Source: Vreelandella stevensii S18214 (GTDB taxonomy: Bacteria > Pseudomonadota > Gammaproteobacteria > Pseudomonadales > Halomonadaceae). From it: a stretch of 47,339 bases of DNA. The position numbers and the translations under genes were made by a program. This document shows, one piece after another, positions 18,445-27,553 of this stretch; positions within the stretch are counted from its first letter, which is position 1, and the number at the start of each line of letters is the position of its first letter. Location of the stretch: assembly GCF_000275725.1 (NCBI RefSeq), contig NZ_AJTS01000021.1:1-47339 (forward strand), in the 5' to 3' direction. The notes beneath the pieces are model-generated. The model saw only the letters and a list, made by a program, of their open reading frames with translations, searched no databases and was not told the DNA's origin.

Positions 18445-20829
18445 TCAGGCGATACTCTCTCCTGCCAGCATGAACCAGGTTTCGAGAACCGCGTCCGGGT
18501 TCAGCGATACCGAGTCGATCCCTTGCTCCATGAGCCACTTGGCGAGGTCCGGGTGATCCGAAGGCCCCTGGCCGCAAATCCCCACGTACTTGCCTTGCGC
18601 CTTGCACGCCTGAATGGCCATGGCCAGCAGCTTTTTGACCGCTGGGTTACGCTCATCGAACAGGTGGGCCACGATGCCCGAGTCGCGATCCAGCCCCAGG
18701 GTCAATTGCGTCAGATCGTTGGAGCCAATCGAGAAACCGTCGAAATACTCGAGAAACTCATCGGCCAGCAGCGCATTGGCAGGCAGCTCGCACATCATGA
18801 TGATCTTGAGGCCGTCAGGGTCGCTGCTACCGCCGCGCTTCAGGCCGTTGGCGGCCAAGAGCTCGACCACTTCCCGGGCCTCATCGGGGGTACGCACGAA
18901 AGGCACCATGATCTCGACGTTGGTGAAGCCCATCTCTTCACGCACGCGCTTCAGCGCCCGACACTCCAGCTCGAAACAGGGGCGGAAGGCGTCGGAAATA
19001 TAGCGAGAAGCGCCACGGAAGCCCAGCATGGGGTTCTCTTCACCCGGCTCGTACAGCTTGCCGCCAATCAGGTTCTCGTATTCGTTGGATTTGAAATCCG
19101 AGAGGCGGACGATCACCCGCTGCGGATGAAACGCCGCCGCCAGGGTGGAAATCCCCTCCACCAGCTTGTCCACGTAGAAACTGACCGGGTCGGCGTACCC
19201 TGCCGTACGCAGGTCGATCACCTGCTGAAGGTCAACCGGCAGCGTTTGATAATCCAGCAGCGCCTTGGGGTGCACGCCAATCATGCGGTTGATGATGAAC
19301 TCCAGGCGCGCCAGCCCCACGCCCGCGTGGGGAAGGCTGGCAAAGCCAAAGGCACGGTCCGGGTTGCCCACGTTCATCATGATCTTGAAAGGAATCTCCG
19401 GCATGGCATCGACGCTGGAGACGTTGCAATCGAAGGCCAGCAGGCCTTCATACACATGGCCGGTATCACCCTCGGCACAGGAGACCGTCACGTCGCTGCC
19501 TTCCTGCAGCTGCGTGGTGGCATCTCCACAGCCCACCACCGCGGGTATGCCCAGCTCACGGGCAATGATCGCCGCATGACAGGTACGCCCGCCTCGGTTG
19601 GTGACGATGGCCGATGCCCGCTTCATGATCGGCTCCCAGTCGGGGTCGGTCATGTCGGTAACCAGGATGTCACCCTCCTGGATCTTGTCCATCTCGTCGG
19701 GGCTGAGCACGATCTTGACCGCACCACGGCCAATGCGTTGTCCGATGGCCCGGCCAGTGATCAGCGTGCGGCCCTTCTCGCGCAGTTGGAAGCGCTCCAG
19801 CTTGCCGCCCTCCTGCTGGGAAACGACGGTCTCAGGACGCGCCTGCACGATGTACAGCTGGCCGTCATCGCCATCCAGAGCCCACTCGATATCCATGGGC
19901 CGCTGGTAATGCTGCTCGATGGTGACCGCCTGACGGGCGAGGTCCATGATCTGCTCGTCGTCGATACAAAACCGCCCGCGATCCTTGTAAGGCACGTCAA
20001 CGGTTTCCACGGAACGACCTGCGCTGGCATCCTTGCCGTACACCATCTTGATCAGCTTCGACCCCAGGGTACGACGCAGCACGGCGGGGCGCCCAGCGGC
20101 CAGCGTGGGCTTGTGCACATAGAACTCGTCAGGGTTGACCGCGCCTTGCACCACGGTCTCGCCCAACCCCCAGGAAGCGGTGACGAACACCGCGTCCCGG
20201 TAGCCGGACTCGGTATCCAGGGTAAACATGACCCCAGACGCACCGGTTTCGGAGCGCACCATTTTCTGCACCCCGGCGGACAGGGCGACGTTTTCGTGGG
20301 CATAGCCCCGATGGACGCGGTAGGAAATAGCACGATCATTGAACAGCGAAGCAAAGACTTCGTGGACCGCGTGCTTGATGTTGGCCAGGCCTTCGATATT
20401 GAGGAAGGTTTCCTGCTGACCGGCAAACGATGCATCCGGCAGGTCTTCCGCCGTGGCGGAGCTGCGTACCGCGACCTTCAGGCCGGGGTGTTTCGCCTGC
20501 AGCTGCTGATACGCCTGCTCCAGTGCTGCTTCGAAGGCGGGCGGCAAAGGCGTCTCGATGATCCACTGGCGAATACGCTTGCCAGCCTCGGCCAGCGCCT
20601 TGACGTCGTCGACGTCCAGCCGTGCCAGGGTGTCGTTGATACGGTCGTTGAGGCCTTCGTGGGAGAGAAACTCGCGATATGCATGGGCCGTAGTGGCGAA
20701 ACCGCCGGGCACCGTGACACCCACACCGGCCAGGTTGGAGATCATTTCGCCAAGCGAGGCGTTCTTACCACCCACGCGTTCGACGTCCGCCATACCCAGC
20801 TGATCGAACCACAGAATGTACTCTTCCAC
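18445..20829 (-). CDS. ppsA: Phosphoenolpyruvate synthase
   Basis: Makes phosphoenolpyruvate from pyruvate and ATP in gluconeogenesis. The order is the N-terminal ATP-grasp domain ([10 protein letters not shown] near 20-29, [20 protein letters not shown] near 122-141), the phosphohistidine swivel domain with Thr416-Cys417-His418 in GGRTCHAA, and the C-terminal PEP-binding barrel with [16 protein letters not shown]. 794 aa is normal. Thr416, two before the catalytic His, is the expected target of the PpsR kinase/phosphorylase encoded divergently next door. The start is GTG with a GAGGGGG site upstream. Confidence 0.97.
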   Translation of the reverse strand: MEEYILWFDQLGMADVERVGGKNASLGEMISNLAGVGVTVPGGFATTAHAYREFLSHEGLNDRINDTLARLDVDDVKALAEAGKRIRQWIIETPLPPAFEAALEQAYQQLQAKHPGLKVAVRSSATAEDLPDASFAGQQETFLNIEGLANIKHAVHEVFASLFNDRAISYRVHRGYAHENVALSAGVQKMVRSETGASGVMFTLDTESGYRDAVFVTASWGLGETVVQGAVNPDEFYVHKPTLAAGRPAVLRRTLGSKLIKMVYGKDASAGRSVETVDVPYKDRGRFCIDDEQIMDLARQAVTIEQHYQRPMDIEWALDGDDGQLYIVQARPETVVSQQEGGKLERFQLREKGRTLITGRAIGQRIGRGAVKIVLSPDEMDKIQEGDILVTDMTDPDWEPIMKRASAIVTNRGGRTCHAAIIARELGIPAVVGCGDATTQLQEGSDVTVSCAEGDTGHVYEGLLAFDCNVSSVDAMPEIPFKIMMNVGNPDRAFGFASLPHAGVGLARLEFIINRMIGVHPKALLDYQTLPVDLQQVIDLRTAGYADPVSFYVDKLVEGISTLAAAFHPQRVIVRLSDFKSNEYENLIGGKLYEPGEENPMLGFRGASRYISDAFRPCFELECRALKRVREEMGFTNVEIMVPFVRTPDEAREVVELLAANGLKRGGSSDPDGLKIIMMCELPANALLADEFLEYFDGFSIGSNDLTQLTLGLDRDSGIVAHLFDERNPAVKKLLAMAIQACKAQGKYVGICGQGPSDHPDLAKWLMEQGIDSVSLNPDAVLETWFMLAGESIA

Positions 20830-21170
20830 GCAACCCCCTCACTCAGACATTGATGCAACCGTTGGGACGACACCCATTCACGCTGTCACCCTAGCATCGC
20901 GGCCCCCTATTCGCCATTGGTCTAACAGCGCAGGGAGTGGAGGATTTTTACAACAACGGCCGGAAACACGGCGTTTATGTAGTCAGGCAGGATGCCGACC
21001 TGTTTTCGCGAGCACAATTGCGAGGCCAATCGCAAGTACCCTGCACACGCAAACCCTGCTCACGAAAACCCTGTACTCGAAAACCCTGCACTCGAAAACG
21101 TTGTACTGCCATGGCGCACGGCACACAATGAGCGTTCGTAAATCAGTTGGATGAGGGTGGCGGACAGACT
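20830..21170. other. 341-base divergent regulatory region between ppsA and ppsR
   Basis: No confident gene. It carries a 15-bp tandem repeat (21038-21112) nearest to ppsR and must hold both promoters, none of which I can define with confidence. A 64-codon frame from a GTG at 20937 runs through the repeat and encodes repeated TRKPC units; it has a GGAGG directly after its start rather than before, and is not accepted as a gene. Confidence 0.5.
21038..21112. repeat. 15-bp tandem repeat, four copies plus a degenerate fifth
   Basis: Units ACCCTGCACACGCAA, ACCCTGCTCACGAAA, ACCCTGTACTCGAAA and ACCCTGCACTCGAAA at 21038, 21053, 21068 and 21083 are followed by a decayed fifth (ACGTTGTACTGCCAT). The period is exactly 15 bases. 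It ends 59 bases before the ppsR start codon. Confidence 0.85.
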
Positions 21171-22004
21171 ATGAAACGAACAGCCTTTTTTATTTCCGAT
21201 GGCACGGGGATCACGGCAGAAAGCCTGGGGCGCAGCCTGTTGGCGCAGTTCAGCGACGTGGACATCAACATGATCACCAAGCCCTATATCGATACGTTGG
21301 AAAAGGCTCAGGCCGTCGCCGAGATCATCGAGTCCACCGCGATGCGCGACGGTGTTCGCCCCATCATCATCGACACCATCGTCGACCAGCAGATCCGCAA
21401 CGTCATCCGCCAGGCCTCCGGCTTCAAGGTCGATATCTTCTCGACGTTTCTGGAACCGCTGGAGCAGGAGCTGGGCACGCACTCTTCCTACAGCGTCGGG
21501 CGCACCCACTCCATAGGCAGCGACGATGTCTACATGGATCGTATCCACTCGGTGCATTTCGCACTGGATAACGATGACGGCGCCCGCACCCATCAATACG
21601 ACAAGGCCGACATCATTCTGGTAGGGGTATCCCGCTGCGGTAAAACGCCGACGTCCTTGTACCTGGCACTTCAATTCGGCATTCGCGCGGCCAACTATCC
21701 GCTGACCGAGGACGACCTGGATGAAGATGGTCACTTGAAGCTGCCGAAAGCGCTGGCACCGCACCGGCACAAGCTGTTCGGCCTGACCATCGATGCCCGC
21801 CGACTAGCGGCCATTCGCAACGAGCGTCGTCCCAACAGCCGCTACAGCTCCATGGACCAGTGTCTGCAGGAAGTCGAGCAGGCCGAATCGCTCTACCGCA
21901 GCATGAACATTCCTTTCATCGACACCACGCGCTTCTCCGTGGAAGAGATCTCCACCCGCATGATTGCCGAAACCGGCCTGGCAAGACGCTTCTCGCCTCG
22001 CTAG
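21171..22004 (+). CDS. ppsR: PEP synthase regulatory protein (kinase/pyrophosphorylase)
   Basis: Bifunctional enzyme of the DUF299 family. It inactivates PpsA by ADP-dependent phosphorylation of the threonine near the catalytic His and reactivates it with phosphate, releasing pyrophosphate. The family N-terminus [19 protein letters not shown] is at 6-24 and the P-loop GVSRCGKT at 152-159. 277 aa is normal. The frame opens at 21147, but the ATG at 21171 gives the family N-terminus. It is divergent from its target ppsA, a common pairing. Confidence 0.95.
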   Translation: MKRTAFFISDGTGITAESLGRSLLAQFSDVDINMITKPYIDTLEKAQAVAEIIESTAMRDGVRPIIIDTIVDQQIRNVIRQASGFKVDIFSTFLEPLEQELGTHSSYSVGRTHSIGSDDVYMDRIHSVHFALDNDDGARTHQYDKADIILVGVSRCGKTPTSLYLALQFGIRAANYPLTEDDLDEDGHLKLPKALAPHRHKLFGLTIDARRLAAIRNERRPNSRYSSMDQCLQEVEQAESLYRSMNIPFIDTTRFSVEEISTRMIAETGLARRFSPR

Positions 22005-22013
22005 GCCAGTGCC

Positions 22014-22592
22014 TTACATGCCCTTGGGTGCAAATATCCCCGGGGCATTTCGCCAGTAGCCCTTGTAGTCCATACCGAAACCAAAGACGTAGCGGTCAGC
22101 GACTTCCAGGCTGCAGTAGTCGGCCTTGAGACCGGGCACTGCCTTGCGGTCGTGCTGCTTGTCCACCAGTACGGCGGTGGTCACGCTGGCGGCCTGGGCC
22201 TCCTTGCAGTACGCCAGGATGGCCGCCAGGGTGGCGCCTTCATCGAGAATATCGTCGACGATCACCACATGCCGACCCGCCATGGGAATTTCCGGCGAGA
22301 CCCGCCAGAACAGCTCGCCGCCGCGCAGTTCATTGCGGTAGCGGGTCGCGTGCAGGTAGTCCACTTCCAGGGGAAAGCCCAGCCGCGTCAGCAGATGACC
22401 GGTGGTGATCAAACCACCGTTCATGACGCAGTAGAAGACCGGCAACTTATCGCCCAGGTCGCGGGTGATCTCTTCCGCCATGCGGTCAAGGGCACGTTCG
22501 ACCTGCTCCTGTGAAATCAAACAGTCGGCGTTGTCCATCAACTCGCGCATGGAGTCCAGCGACTCCAGCGCCTCTTTATCCAATTTGGACAT
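22014..22592 (-). CDS. hpt: Hypoxanthine-guanine phosphoribosyltransferase
   Basis: Salvages hypoxanthine and guanine with PRPP to IMP and GMP. The PRPP loop VVIVDDILDEGATLAAIL lies near 108-125, and the flexible YLHATRYRNELRGGEL segment near 77-92. 192 aa. It resembles the Pseudomonas-type Hpt, distinct from the Gpt encoded later in this window. GGAGAGG lies four bases before the ATG at 22592. It is the last gene of the psrA-ldt-nagZ-hpt run, 30 bases after nagZ, and convergent with ppsR at 9 bases distance. Confidence 0.9.
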   Translation of the reverse strand: MSKLDKEALESLDSMRELMDNADCLISQEQVERALDRMAEEITRDLGDKLPVFYCVMNGGLITTGHLLTRLGFPLEVDYLHATRYRNELRGGELFWRVSPEIPMAGRHVVIVDDILDEGATLAAILAYCKEAQAASVTTAVLVDKQHDRKAVPGLKADYCSLEVADRYVFGFGMDYKGYWRNAPGIFAPKGM

Positions 22593-22622
22593 CGAGCCTC
22601 TCCAAAACAGTCTATGGGTCAA

Positions 22623-23642
22623 TTAGCTGGCGTCAGCCACCAGCGCTTCCAGCCTGGCGTGGGTCTTGCGCCAACGGCCCAGCGCAGCCAGTGCTTCCAG
22701 CTGCGGCCGCGCCCGGCCATAACGCAGCTTGGCGGGTCGCTTGTTGAATACGTCATGACAGGCCTGCACCACTTCCAGCGCCGCCTCACGGTCGTTGCAG
22801 ATCAGCAGCATGTCGCAGCCCGCCGTCAGGGCAGCCCTGGCGCGCTCGGCGGGGCCACCCGCTTCATGGGCGCCGGCCATGCTCAGGTCATCCGAGAAGA
22901 TGCACCCTTTGAAGCCCAGCGACTCACGCAGCATGCCTAGCCAGCTGGGGGAAAAACCAGCCGGGCGAGAATCGAAGGCAGAGTAGACGATATGGGCGGG
23001 CATGACGCCGTTGAGCAGCGTGGCAAGCTGACTGAAGGGCACCAGGTCGCGCTCCTTGATGGCCGAGAGCGGACGTTCATCCACCGGCAGTGCGGTGTGC
23101 GAATCAGCCCCCACGCCGCCATGACCGGGAAAGTGCTTACCCACGGCCGCCATTCCCGCTTCGTGCAACCCGTGCACGAAGGCCTGCCCCAGCAAGGCAA
23201 CGTGCTGTGGGTCTCGGCTGAAGCTGCGGTCACCAATCACGCTGGAAATTCCGCTGTCCACATCCAGCACGGGGGCAAAGCTGATGTCCAGGCCGCAGGC
23301 GGCCATCTCCATGCCCAGCAGCCAACCGGCATCCTTGGCCAGCGTCAGCCCCACTGCCTGGTCATCGGCGAAGACATCGCCAATGCGTGCCATCGGCGGC
23401 ATGCGCGTCACGCCTTGCCGGATACGCTGAACCCGCCCACCTTCCTGATCGATGGCCAACAGCAGGTCACCCCGCACCCCGCGGATGCTGTCGCACAGTT
23501 CGCGCACTTGGGTGGCGCTTTCCACATTACGGGCAAACAGAATGACACCGCCGACCGCAGGATTCTTCAGCAGGCGCTTGTCTTCCTTGCTCAGAGTCTG
23601 GCCTTCCAGGTCGAGCATGACCGGGCCTAAGGGTTGAGTCAT
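22623..23642 (-). CDS. nagZ: Beta-N-acetylhexosaminidase NagZ
   Basis: Cytoplasmic family 3 glycoside hydrolase. It removes N-acetylglucosamine from anhydromuropeptides in cell-wall recycling, so it feeds the ligands that control AmpC-type beta-lactamases. Seen: GVILFARN near 31-38, the AIDQEGGRVQRIR segment near 63-75, the catalytic KHFPGHGGVGADSHTALP segment near 164-181 with the His/Asp dyad, and FSDDLSMAGA with the nucleophile Asp. 339 aa is normal. It sits between an L,D-transpeptidase and hpt. Confidence 0.95.
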   Translation of the reverse strand: MTQPLGPVMLDLEGQTLSKEDKRLLKNPAVGGVILFARNVESATQVRELCDSIRGVRGDLLLAIDQEGGRVQRIRQGVTRMPPMARIGDVFADDQAVGLTLAKDAGWLLGMEMAACGLDISFAPVLDVDSGISSVIGDRSFSRDPQHVALLGQAFVHGLHEAGMAAVGKHFPGHGGVGADSHTALPVDERPLSAIKERDLVPFSQLATLLNGVMPAHIVYSAFDSRPAGFSPSWLGMLRESLGFKGCIFSDDLSMAGAHEAGGPAERARAALTAGCDMLLICNDREAALEVVQACHDVFNKRPAKLRYGRARPQLEALAALGRWRKTHARLEALVADAS

Positions 23643-23718
23643 CGTACTGGATCCAGGAAAAAGGGCGTCATTCTAGACCACCCGTGTGAGCTTTCAAAAT
23701 GAGCAACACCATGTCACT

Positions 23719-24246
23719 TCAATGCAGCCATACCGGCGTGCCAGGCGGCGCCTGCTGAAACAGCCAGAGCAGGTCGGCATTGCGCAGTCGCACGCAGCCA
23801 TGGGAAACGGCAACGCCCATGGGCTGGTCAGGGGGAGTACCATGCAGGTAGATGTAGCGACGCTGGGAATCGACACGGCCACCGCGATTGATACCGCGCT
23901 CCAGGCCACACAGCCACAGTATGCGGGTCAAGATCCAGTCGCGCTCGGGGAAGTCGGCTGCCAAACCGGCAGAGTAGATTTCTCCGGTCCAGCGACGACC
24001 ACGAAAGACCGCATCCTCAGGCAGCCCATCGCCAATGGCTGCCCGCACGTAGTGCCAGCCCAGTGGCGTACGGCCACTGCCTTCTTCTTGCCCCACACCG
24101 GCCTTGCCCGTGGAAACGGCGCATTCGTGCTTTAGCTCACTCCCCTGCCACCAGCGCAGGCGTTGGGCCTGGGTGTCGATTTCCATCCAGCCACCTTCAA
24201 CGGGCGGCAGGTCAGCCAATCTGGGCGTTTGCATGAAGCTTCTCAT
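23719..24246 (-). CDS. L,D-transpeptidase (YkuD domain), no signal peptide
   Basis: A 175-residue protein with a full YkuD catalytic signature near the C-terminus: YIYLHGTP, then MGVAVSHGCVRL, with the catalytic Cys in SHGCVR. The family cross-links or modifies peptidoglycan stem peptides at meso-diaminopimelate. Unlike ErfK/YbiS proteins it has no signal peptide, membrane anchor or LysM domain. The first ATG (24246) overlaps the end of psrA by 35 bases. An alternative ATG at 24234 would leave a 23-base overlap, and neither has a clear ribosome site. The location beside nagZ fits wall turnover. Confidence 0.88.
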   Translation of the reverse strand: MRSFMQTPRLADLPPVEGGWMEIDTQAQRLRWWQGSELKHECAVSTGKAGVGQEEGSGRTPLGWHYVRAAIGDGLPEDAVFRGRRWTGEIYSAGLAADFPERDWILTRILWLCGLERGINRGGRVDSQRRYIYLHGTPPDQPMGVAVSHGCVRLRNADLLWLFQQAPPGTPVWLH

Positions 24247-24898
24247 CCACGGTTGCTGCAGGCAACGGCATTGGCGCGCTCATGGCGGCCACCACGACGG
24301 GACGCAGACGCCGGATCAAGTCGCGCACCGTTACCTGCTCCTGATAATCCTTGGCAGCAATATCACGCAGCGCATCCAGCCCCGACAGCGTAAAGATCAC
24401 CGTGCCCAGCATGAAGTGTAGCCGCCAGAAGCGCTCTGCATCCGGCAGCTCGGGGGTCGCCCGGCGCACCAGCTCGGTGAAGCGCGTAAAAACATCGCCA
24501 TACTGCTGCTGGATGTAGCGCCGCAAGTGCCCTTGCGCCTGGCTGTAGGCCAGCCCCAGCAGCCGCATGAACACTTTCAGGCTGTGGCGCTCGGCAGGCA
24601 CGGTCAGTACCGTGGTGGCCATGGTTTCCAGCAGCACTTCCAGCGGAATGGGCTGGCCTTCATAGCGCGCTTCCAGCTCATCCAGGGCGGTGTGGAAGCG
24701 CTCGGAGAACGGGTCCAGGTAGCGGGCAAACACCGCCTGTATCAGCGCTTTCTTCGACCCGAAGTGATAATTAACGGCGGCAAGGTTGACCCGCGCCTTG
24801 CTGGTGATATTGCGCAGTGACGTCTCGGCAAAACCCCGCTCTGCAAAGAGCACTTCTGCCGTATCCAAAATACGTGTGACCGTATCCGACTGGGCCAT
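24212..24898 (-). CDS. psrA: TetR-family regulator PsrA
   Basis: Transcription factor of the Pseudomonas sigma regulator (PsrA) type. In Pseudomonas it senses long-chain fatty acids, represses beta-oxidation genes and activates rpoS. The N-terminal HTH RILDTAEVLFAERGFAETSLRNITSKA, followed by VNLAAVNYHFGSKKALIQAVF, closely follows the P. aeruginosa protein as I recall it, as does the FMRLLGLAYSQAQGHLRRY segment. The lexA/psrA/nagZ neighbourhood is the same as in Pseudomonas. GGGAGG lies just before the ATG at 24898. 228 aa. A palindrome of the PsrA-box form lies 13-24 bases upstream, suggesting autorepression. Confidence 0.88.
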   Translation of the reverse strand: MAQSDTVTRILDTAEVLFAERGFAETSLRNITSKARVNLAAVNYHFGSKKALIQAVFARYLDPFSERFHTALDELEARYEGQPIPLEVLLETMATTVLTVPAERHSLKVFMRLLGLAYSQAQGHLRRYIQQQYGDVFTRFTELVRRATPELPDAERFWRLHFMLGTVIFTLSGLDALRDIAAKDYQEQVTVRDLIRRLRPVVVAAMSAPMPLPAATVDEKLHANAQIG

Positions 24899-24910
24899 AG
24901 CGCCCTCCCA

Positions 24911-24922
24911 AAACAGGTGTTT
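24911..24922. promoter_or_regulatory. Candidate PsrA operator
   Basis: AAAC-AGGT-GTTT fits the published PsrA box of AAAC, a 2-4 base spacer and GTTT. It lies in the psrA leader immediately before the ribosome site. Confidence 0.45.
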
Positions 24923-25053
24923 AAAACATGGCGGTTGCGTTGGCGAATAGTATGCCATTCTCCCTGATGGCTCAAACGATAATCCCCTGTGTACCGCAGG
25001 TTGCGCTACCTGAGACGTATTGCAACTCATCATGTACTGGACAGAGCAACATA

Positions 25054-25069
25054 CTGTATACTTAAACAC
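25054..25069. promoter_or_regulatory. Candidate LexA (SOS) box of lexA, overlapping a -10 element
   Basis: CTGT at 25054-25057, eight bases, then ACAC at 25066-25069. This differs from the CTGT-N8-ACAG consensus at one base. TATACT at 25057-25062 inside it is a good -10 element, so bound LexA would block its own promoter. No strong -35 is visible. Confidence 0.5.
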
Positions 25070-25122
25070 ATATTGATTTTACGGACATGTAGCGACTGTC
25101 TTTTCACTGTTAGGAGTCTGAT

Positions 25123-25800
25123 ATGTCACGCCCACTCACTGCACGCCAGCAGCATGTATATGATTTTATCGTGAAGACCATGGGCGAGCTTGGCTACCCC
25201 CCTACCCGCGCCGAAATCGCCAAGGCGTTGGGCTTTCGCTCACCCAACGCCGCCGAAGAGCATCTGCGCGCCCTGGAGCGCAAAGGCGCCATCCGCATCA
25301 TCCGCAATACGTCCCGGGGCATACGCCTGCCCAACCAGGAGCCGCTCGACAACACGCCCCCGGCAGCCGAGCCCACCAGCGCCGCCAACGATGCCACGCC
25401 CAACGGGCTGCCGGTGATTGGTGAAGTCGCGGCAGGCAGCCCCATTCTGGCAGCGGAGCATATCGACCGTTACTGCCCGCTGCCGGCAGAGTACTTCACC
25501 CCCAAGGCCGACTACCTGCTGCGGGTACGCGGCCTGTCGATGAAAGACGTGGGTATCCTGGAAGGCGACTTGCTGGCCGTGCATCGTACCGACCGCGTGC
25601 GTGACGGTCAGATCGTCGTCGCGCGCCTGGAAGACGAGGTCACGGTCAAGCGTTTTAAACGCCAGGGGCATCACGTCACGCTGCTCGCCGAGAACGAAGA
25701 CTTCGCCCCCATCGAAATCGACCTGAGAACTCAACAGCTGGATATCGAAGGCGTCGGGGTAGGCGTCATCCGAGGCGGCAACGGCCAGGCACTGGGCTAG
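25123..25800 (+). CDS. lexA: LexA repressor
   Basis: SOS-response repressor that self-cleaves when stimulated by RecA filaments. The winged-helix DNA-binding domain spans about 1-70 ([41 protein letters not shown]). The cleavage bond is Ala104-Gly105 in EVAAGSP. The catalytic pair is Ser139 (RGLSMKD) and Lys176 (VTVKRF). At 225 aa it is slightly longer than E. coli LexA because of a Pro/Ala-rich linker around 72-93. It is divergent from psrA. Confidence 0.97.
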   Translation: MSRPLTARQQHVYDFIVKTMGELGYPPTRAEIAKALGFRSPNAAEEHLRALERKGAIRIIRNTSRGIRLPNQEPLDNTPPAAEPTSAANDATPNGLPVIGEVAAGSPILAAEHIDRYCPLPAEYFTPKADYLLRVRGLSMKDVGILEGDLLAVHRTDRVRDGQIVVARLEDEVTVKRFKRQGHHVTLLAENEDFAPIEIDLRTQQLDIEGVGVGVIRGGNGQALG

Positions 25801-25812
25801 ACCGCCACCCAC

Positions 25813-26484
25813 CTACTGCATATCGATATAGCGATGGTCGTTGAACGTGGCGACCCAGTGCGGGTGGTAGACCAGCAAGATACTCAGCAGCATGCCGGTG
25901 ATGAAGGCTTCCGAGGGCATCAGCAAGGGTAGAAAGCGGGCATACTCCTGAGCCAGATAGATCGCTTCAGGGTCGGTGCCCGCCACCAGAATCAGCCCGA
26001 CGGCCGCCAGCCCACCCCCTAGCGTCGCCAGCGCAGCACCGAAAAAACCGCAGGCAAACAGAAACACCATCAGGTTGTCCGGCAAGCGGCGATCCACGAT
26101 ACGCCATACCACCCCCGTGATCACGGCAGGCACCAGCCCCGTCACCAGCACGTTGGCCCCCAACAGTTCCCAGGCATTGCGCCCGATCAGCACCATCGCC
26201 ACGTTGAGCAGCAGGTTGCTGATCAAGGCCAGGGGCACCTTGAACACCAGCGTCATCAACACCGTAAACACCAGATGCAGAGTCAACCAATCGACCGCCT
26301 GAGCCCGCAGCTGCCACATCAGCATCACGGCCAGCGTCGCGGCCATCCAGCGATGCTGCAAACCGGTATCTTCCAGCAGCGGCTGCCAGGGGCGCTGCCA
26401 CAGCACCCACCCCAGAGCACATGCCGACACCAGCCAGGTAGCCAGCAGTGCCCAAGTGGCCAGCACGCTTTGTGCAAAGGACAT
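25813..26484 (-). CDS. CbiM-like energy-coupling-factor permease family membrane protein
   Basis: A 223-residue protein with about six or seven membrane helices. The C-terminal half resembles the cobalt/nickel S-component family CbiM: LPLLMPSEAFITGMLLSILLVYHPHWVATF. It lacks the metal-binding N-terminal Met-His start typical of real CbiM, and no ATPase or CbiQ-like gene is nearby, so transport of Co or Ni is not supported. It lies 23 bases after purU, same strand, and ends 12 bases from lexA in a convergent arrangement. Confidence 0.65.
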   Translation of the reverse strand: MSFAQSVLATWALLATWLVSACALGWVLWQRPWQPLLEDTGLQHRWMAATLAVMLMWQLRAQAVDWLTLHLVFTVLMTLVFKVPLALISNLLLNVAMVLIGRNAWELLGANVLVTGLVPAVITGVVWRIVDRRLPDNLMVFLFACGFFGAALATLGGGLAAVGLILVAGTDPEAIYLAQEYARFLPLLMPSEAFITGMLLSILLVYHPHWVATFNDHRYIDMQ

Positions 26485-26507
26485 GGCGCCCCTCCCCGGT
26501 GGGCGAG

Positions 26508-27362
26508 TTAGCTGAACACGACGGTCTTGTTACCGTGAATCAATACGCGGTCTTCCAGATGCCAGCGCAGGCCGCGGGCCAGCACGGCTTTTTCCACGTC
26601 ACGGCCAAAGCGCACCAAATCGGTGGGTGTATGGCAGTGGCTGACCCGGTGAATATCCTGCTCGATGATGGGGCCAGCATCCAGCTCTTCGGTCACGTAG
26701 TGGCAAGTGGCACCGATCAGCTTGACACCCCGCTCATAGGCCTGGTGATAGGGCTTTGCCCCCGCAAAGGAAGGCAGGAAACTGTGATGAATATTGATGA
26801 CGCGTCCGGCATAACGCTCGCACAGTGAAGGCGGCAGAATCTGCATGTACCGCGCCAGCACGACACAGTCAGCCCGGGCAGCATCGATCTGTGCCTGCAC
26901 CTGCTCGAAAGCCGCCTGCTTGTTGGCCGGGTCCACCGGTACATGATGATAGGGAATGCCATACCACTCGGTGAGCGAGCGCATGTCGTCATGATTGGAG
27001 ATGACGCCCACGATATCGCAATCCAGCTCGCCAGCCTGCCAGCGATACAGCAGGTCCACCAGGCAGTGGGATTCCCGGGAAACCATCAACACCACGCGGC
27101 GGCGCTTCTGGGTGTCTACCAGCGACCACTGCATGTCGAATTCGTCGGCGACGGGCTCGAATGCGGTGCGCAGCGCCTCGGCCGACATGCCCAGTGAATC
27201 GGCGAGAATTTCATAACGCATGAAAAAGCGCCCTGTTTCCAGATCGGAGTGCTGGCTGGCCTCGGTGATCGAGCCGCCCTGTTGGGCAATGAAGCTGGAA
27301 ACACGCGCCACAATACCCACCTGATCCGGGCACGACACAACTAAACGGTAATAATGAGACAT
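26508..27362 (-). CDS. purU: Formyltetrahydrofolate deformylase
   Basis: Hydrolyses 10-formyl-THF to formate and THF, balancing one-carbon units and supplying formate to PurT-type purine synthesis. The N-terminal ACT domain (YYRLVVSCPDQVGIVARVSSFIAQQGGSI, written here in parts: YYRLVVSCPDQVG then IVARVSSFIAQQG) spans about 3-80. The formyltransferase domain carries INIHHSFLPSFAGAKPYHQA and GATCHYVTEELDAGPII, with the catalytic His and Asp. 284 aa is normal. The frame extends 30 codons upstream, but the ATG at 27362 matches the family start. Confidence 0.95.
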   Translation of the reverse strand: MSHYYRLVVSCPDQVGIVARVSSFIAQQGGSITEASQHSDLETGRFFMRYEILADSLGMSAEALRTAFEPVADEFDMQWSLVDTQKRRRVVLMVSRESHCLVDLLYRWQAGELDCDIVGVISNHDDMRSLTEWYGIPYHHVPVDPANKQAAFEQVQAQIDAARADCVVLARYMQILPPSLCERYAGRVINIHHSFLPSFAGAKPYHQAYERGVKLIGATCHYVTEELDAGPIIEQDIHRVSHCHTPTDLVRFGRDVEKAVLARGLRWHLEDRVLIHGNKTVVFS

Positions 27363-27490
27363 CAATGAACACTCTTGCGTATGTAACGGCACGTTCGCTG
27401 GGTAGGCGCCTGCTCGCGGGCAAGCCTCACCAGGCGCATTAGTGTAACGCAAGCGCCACGGCTAAGCACCGTGGTGCAGTGCCACGATGA

Positions 27491-27520
27491 TTGTTACGTG
27501 CCCCTCCCTTCCCGTATAGT
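27491..27520 (+). promoter_or_regulatory. Promoter of the RNase J gene
   Basis: TTGTTA at 27491-27496, an 18-base spacer, and TATAGT at 27515-27520. The -10 is the left arm of a perfect inverted repeat TATAGT-TAAGGG-ACTATA (27515-27532), so an operator over the start site is possible. Confidence 0.6.
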
Positions 27521-27553
27521 TAAGGGACTATATTTCCAGGCTTTTCATGACTG

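Noticed and set aside
18400-20853. An 817-codon open frame on the plus strand opposite ppsA.
   Set aside because: It is the mirror of a highly biased, GC-rich coding gene. The protein has no recognisable features and ppsA is unmistakable on the other strand.
21038-21112. CRISPR array.
   Set aside because: The units are contiguous 15-bp tandem copies with no spacers, and no cas genes are present.
20937-21131. A 64-codon frame through the 15-bp repeats encoding TRKPC units.
   Set aside because: It starts at a GTG with no upstream ribosome site. The Cys-Arg-Lys repeat is a by-product of a 15-base period, which keeps any frame open.
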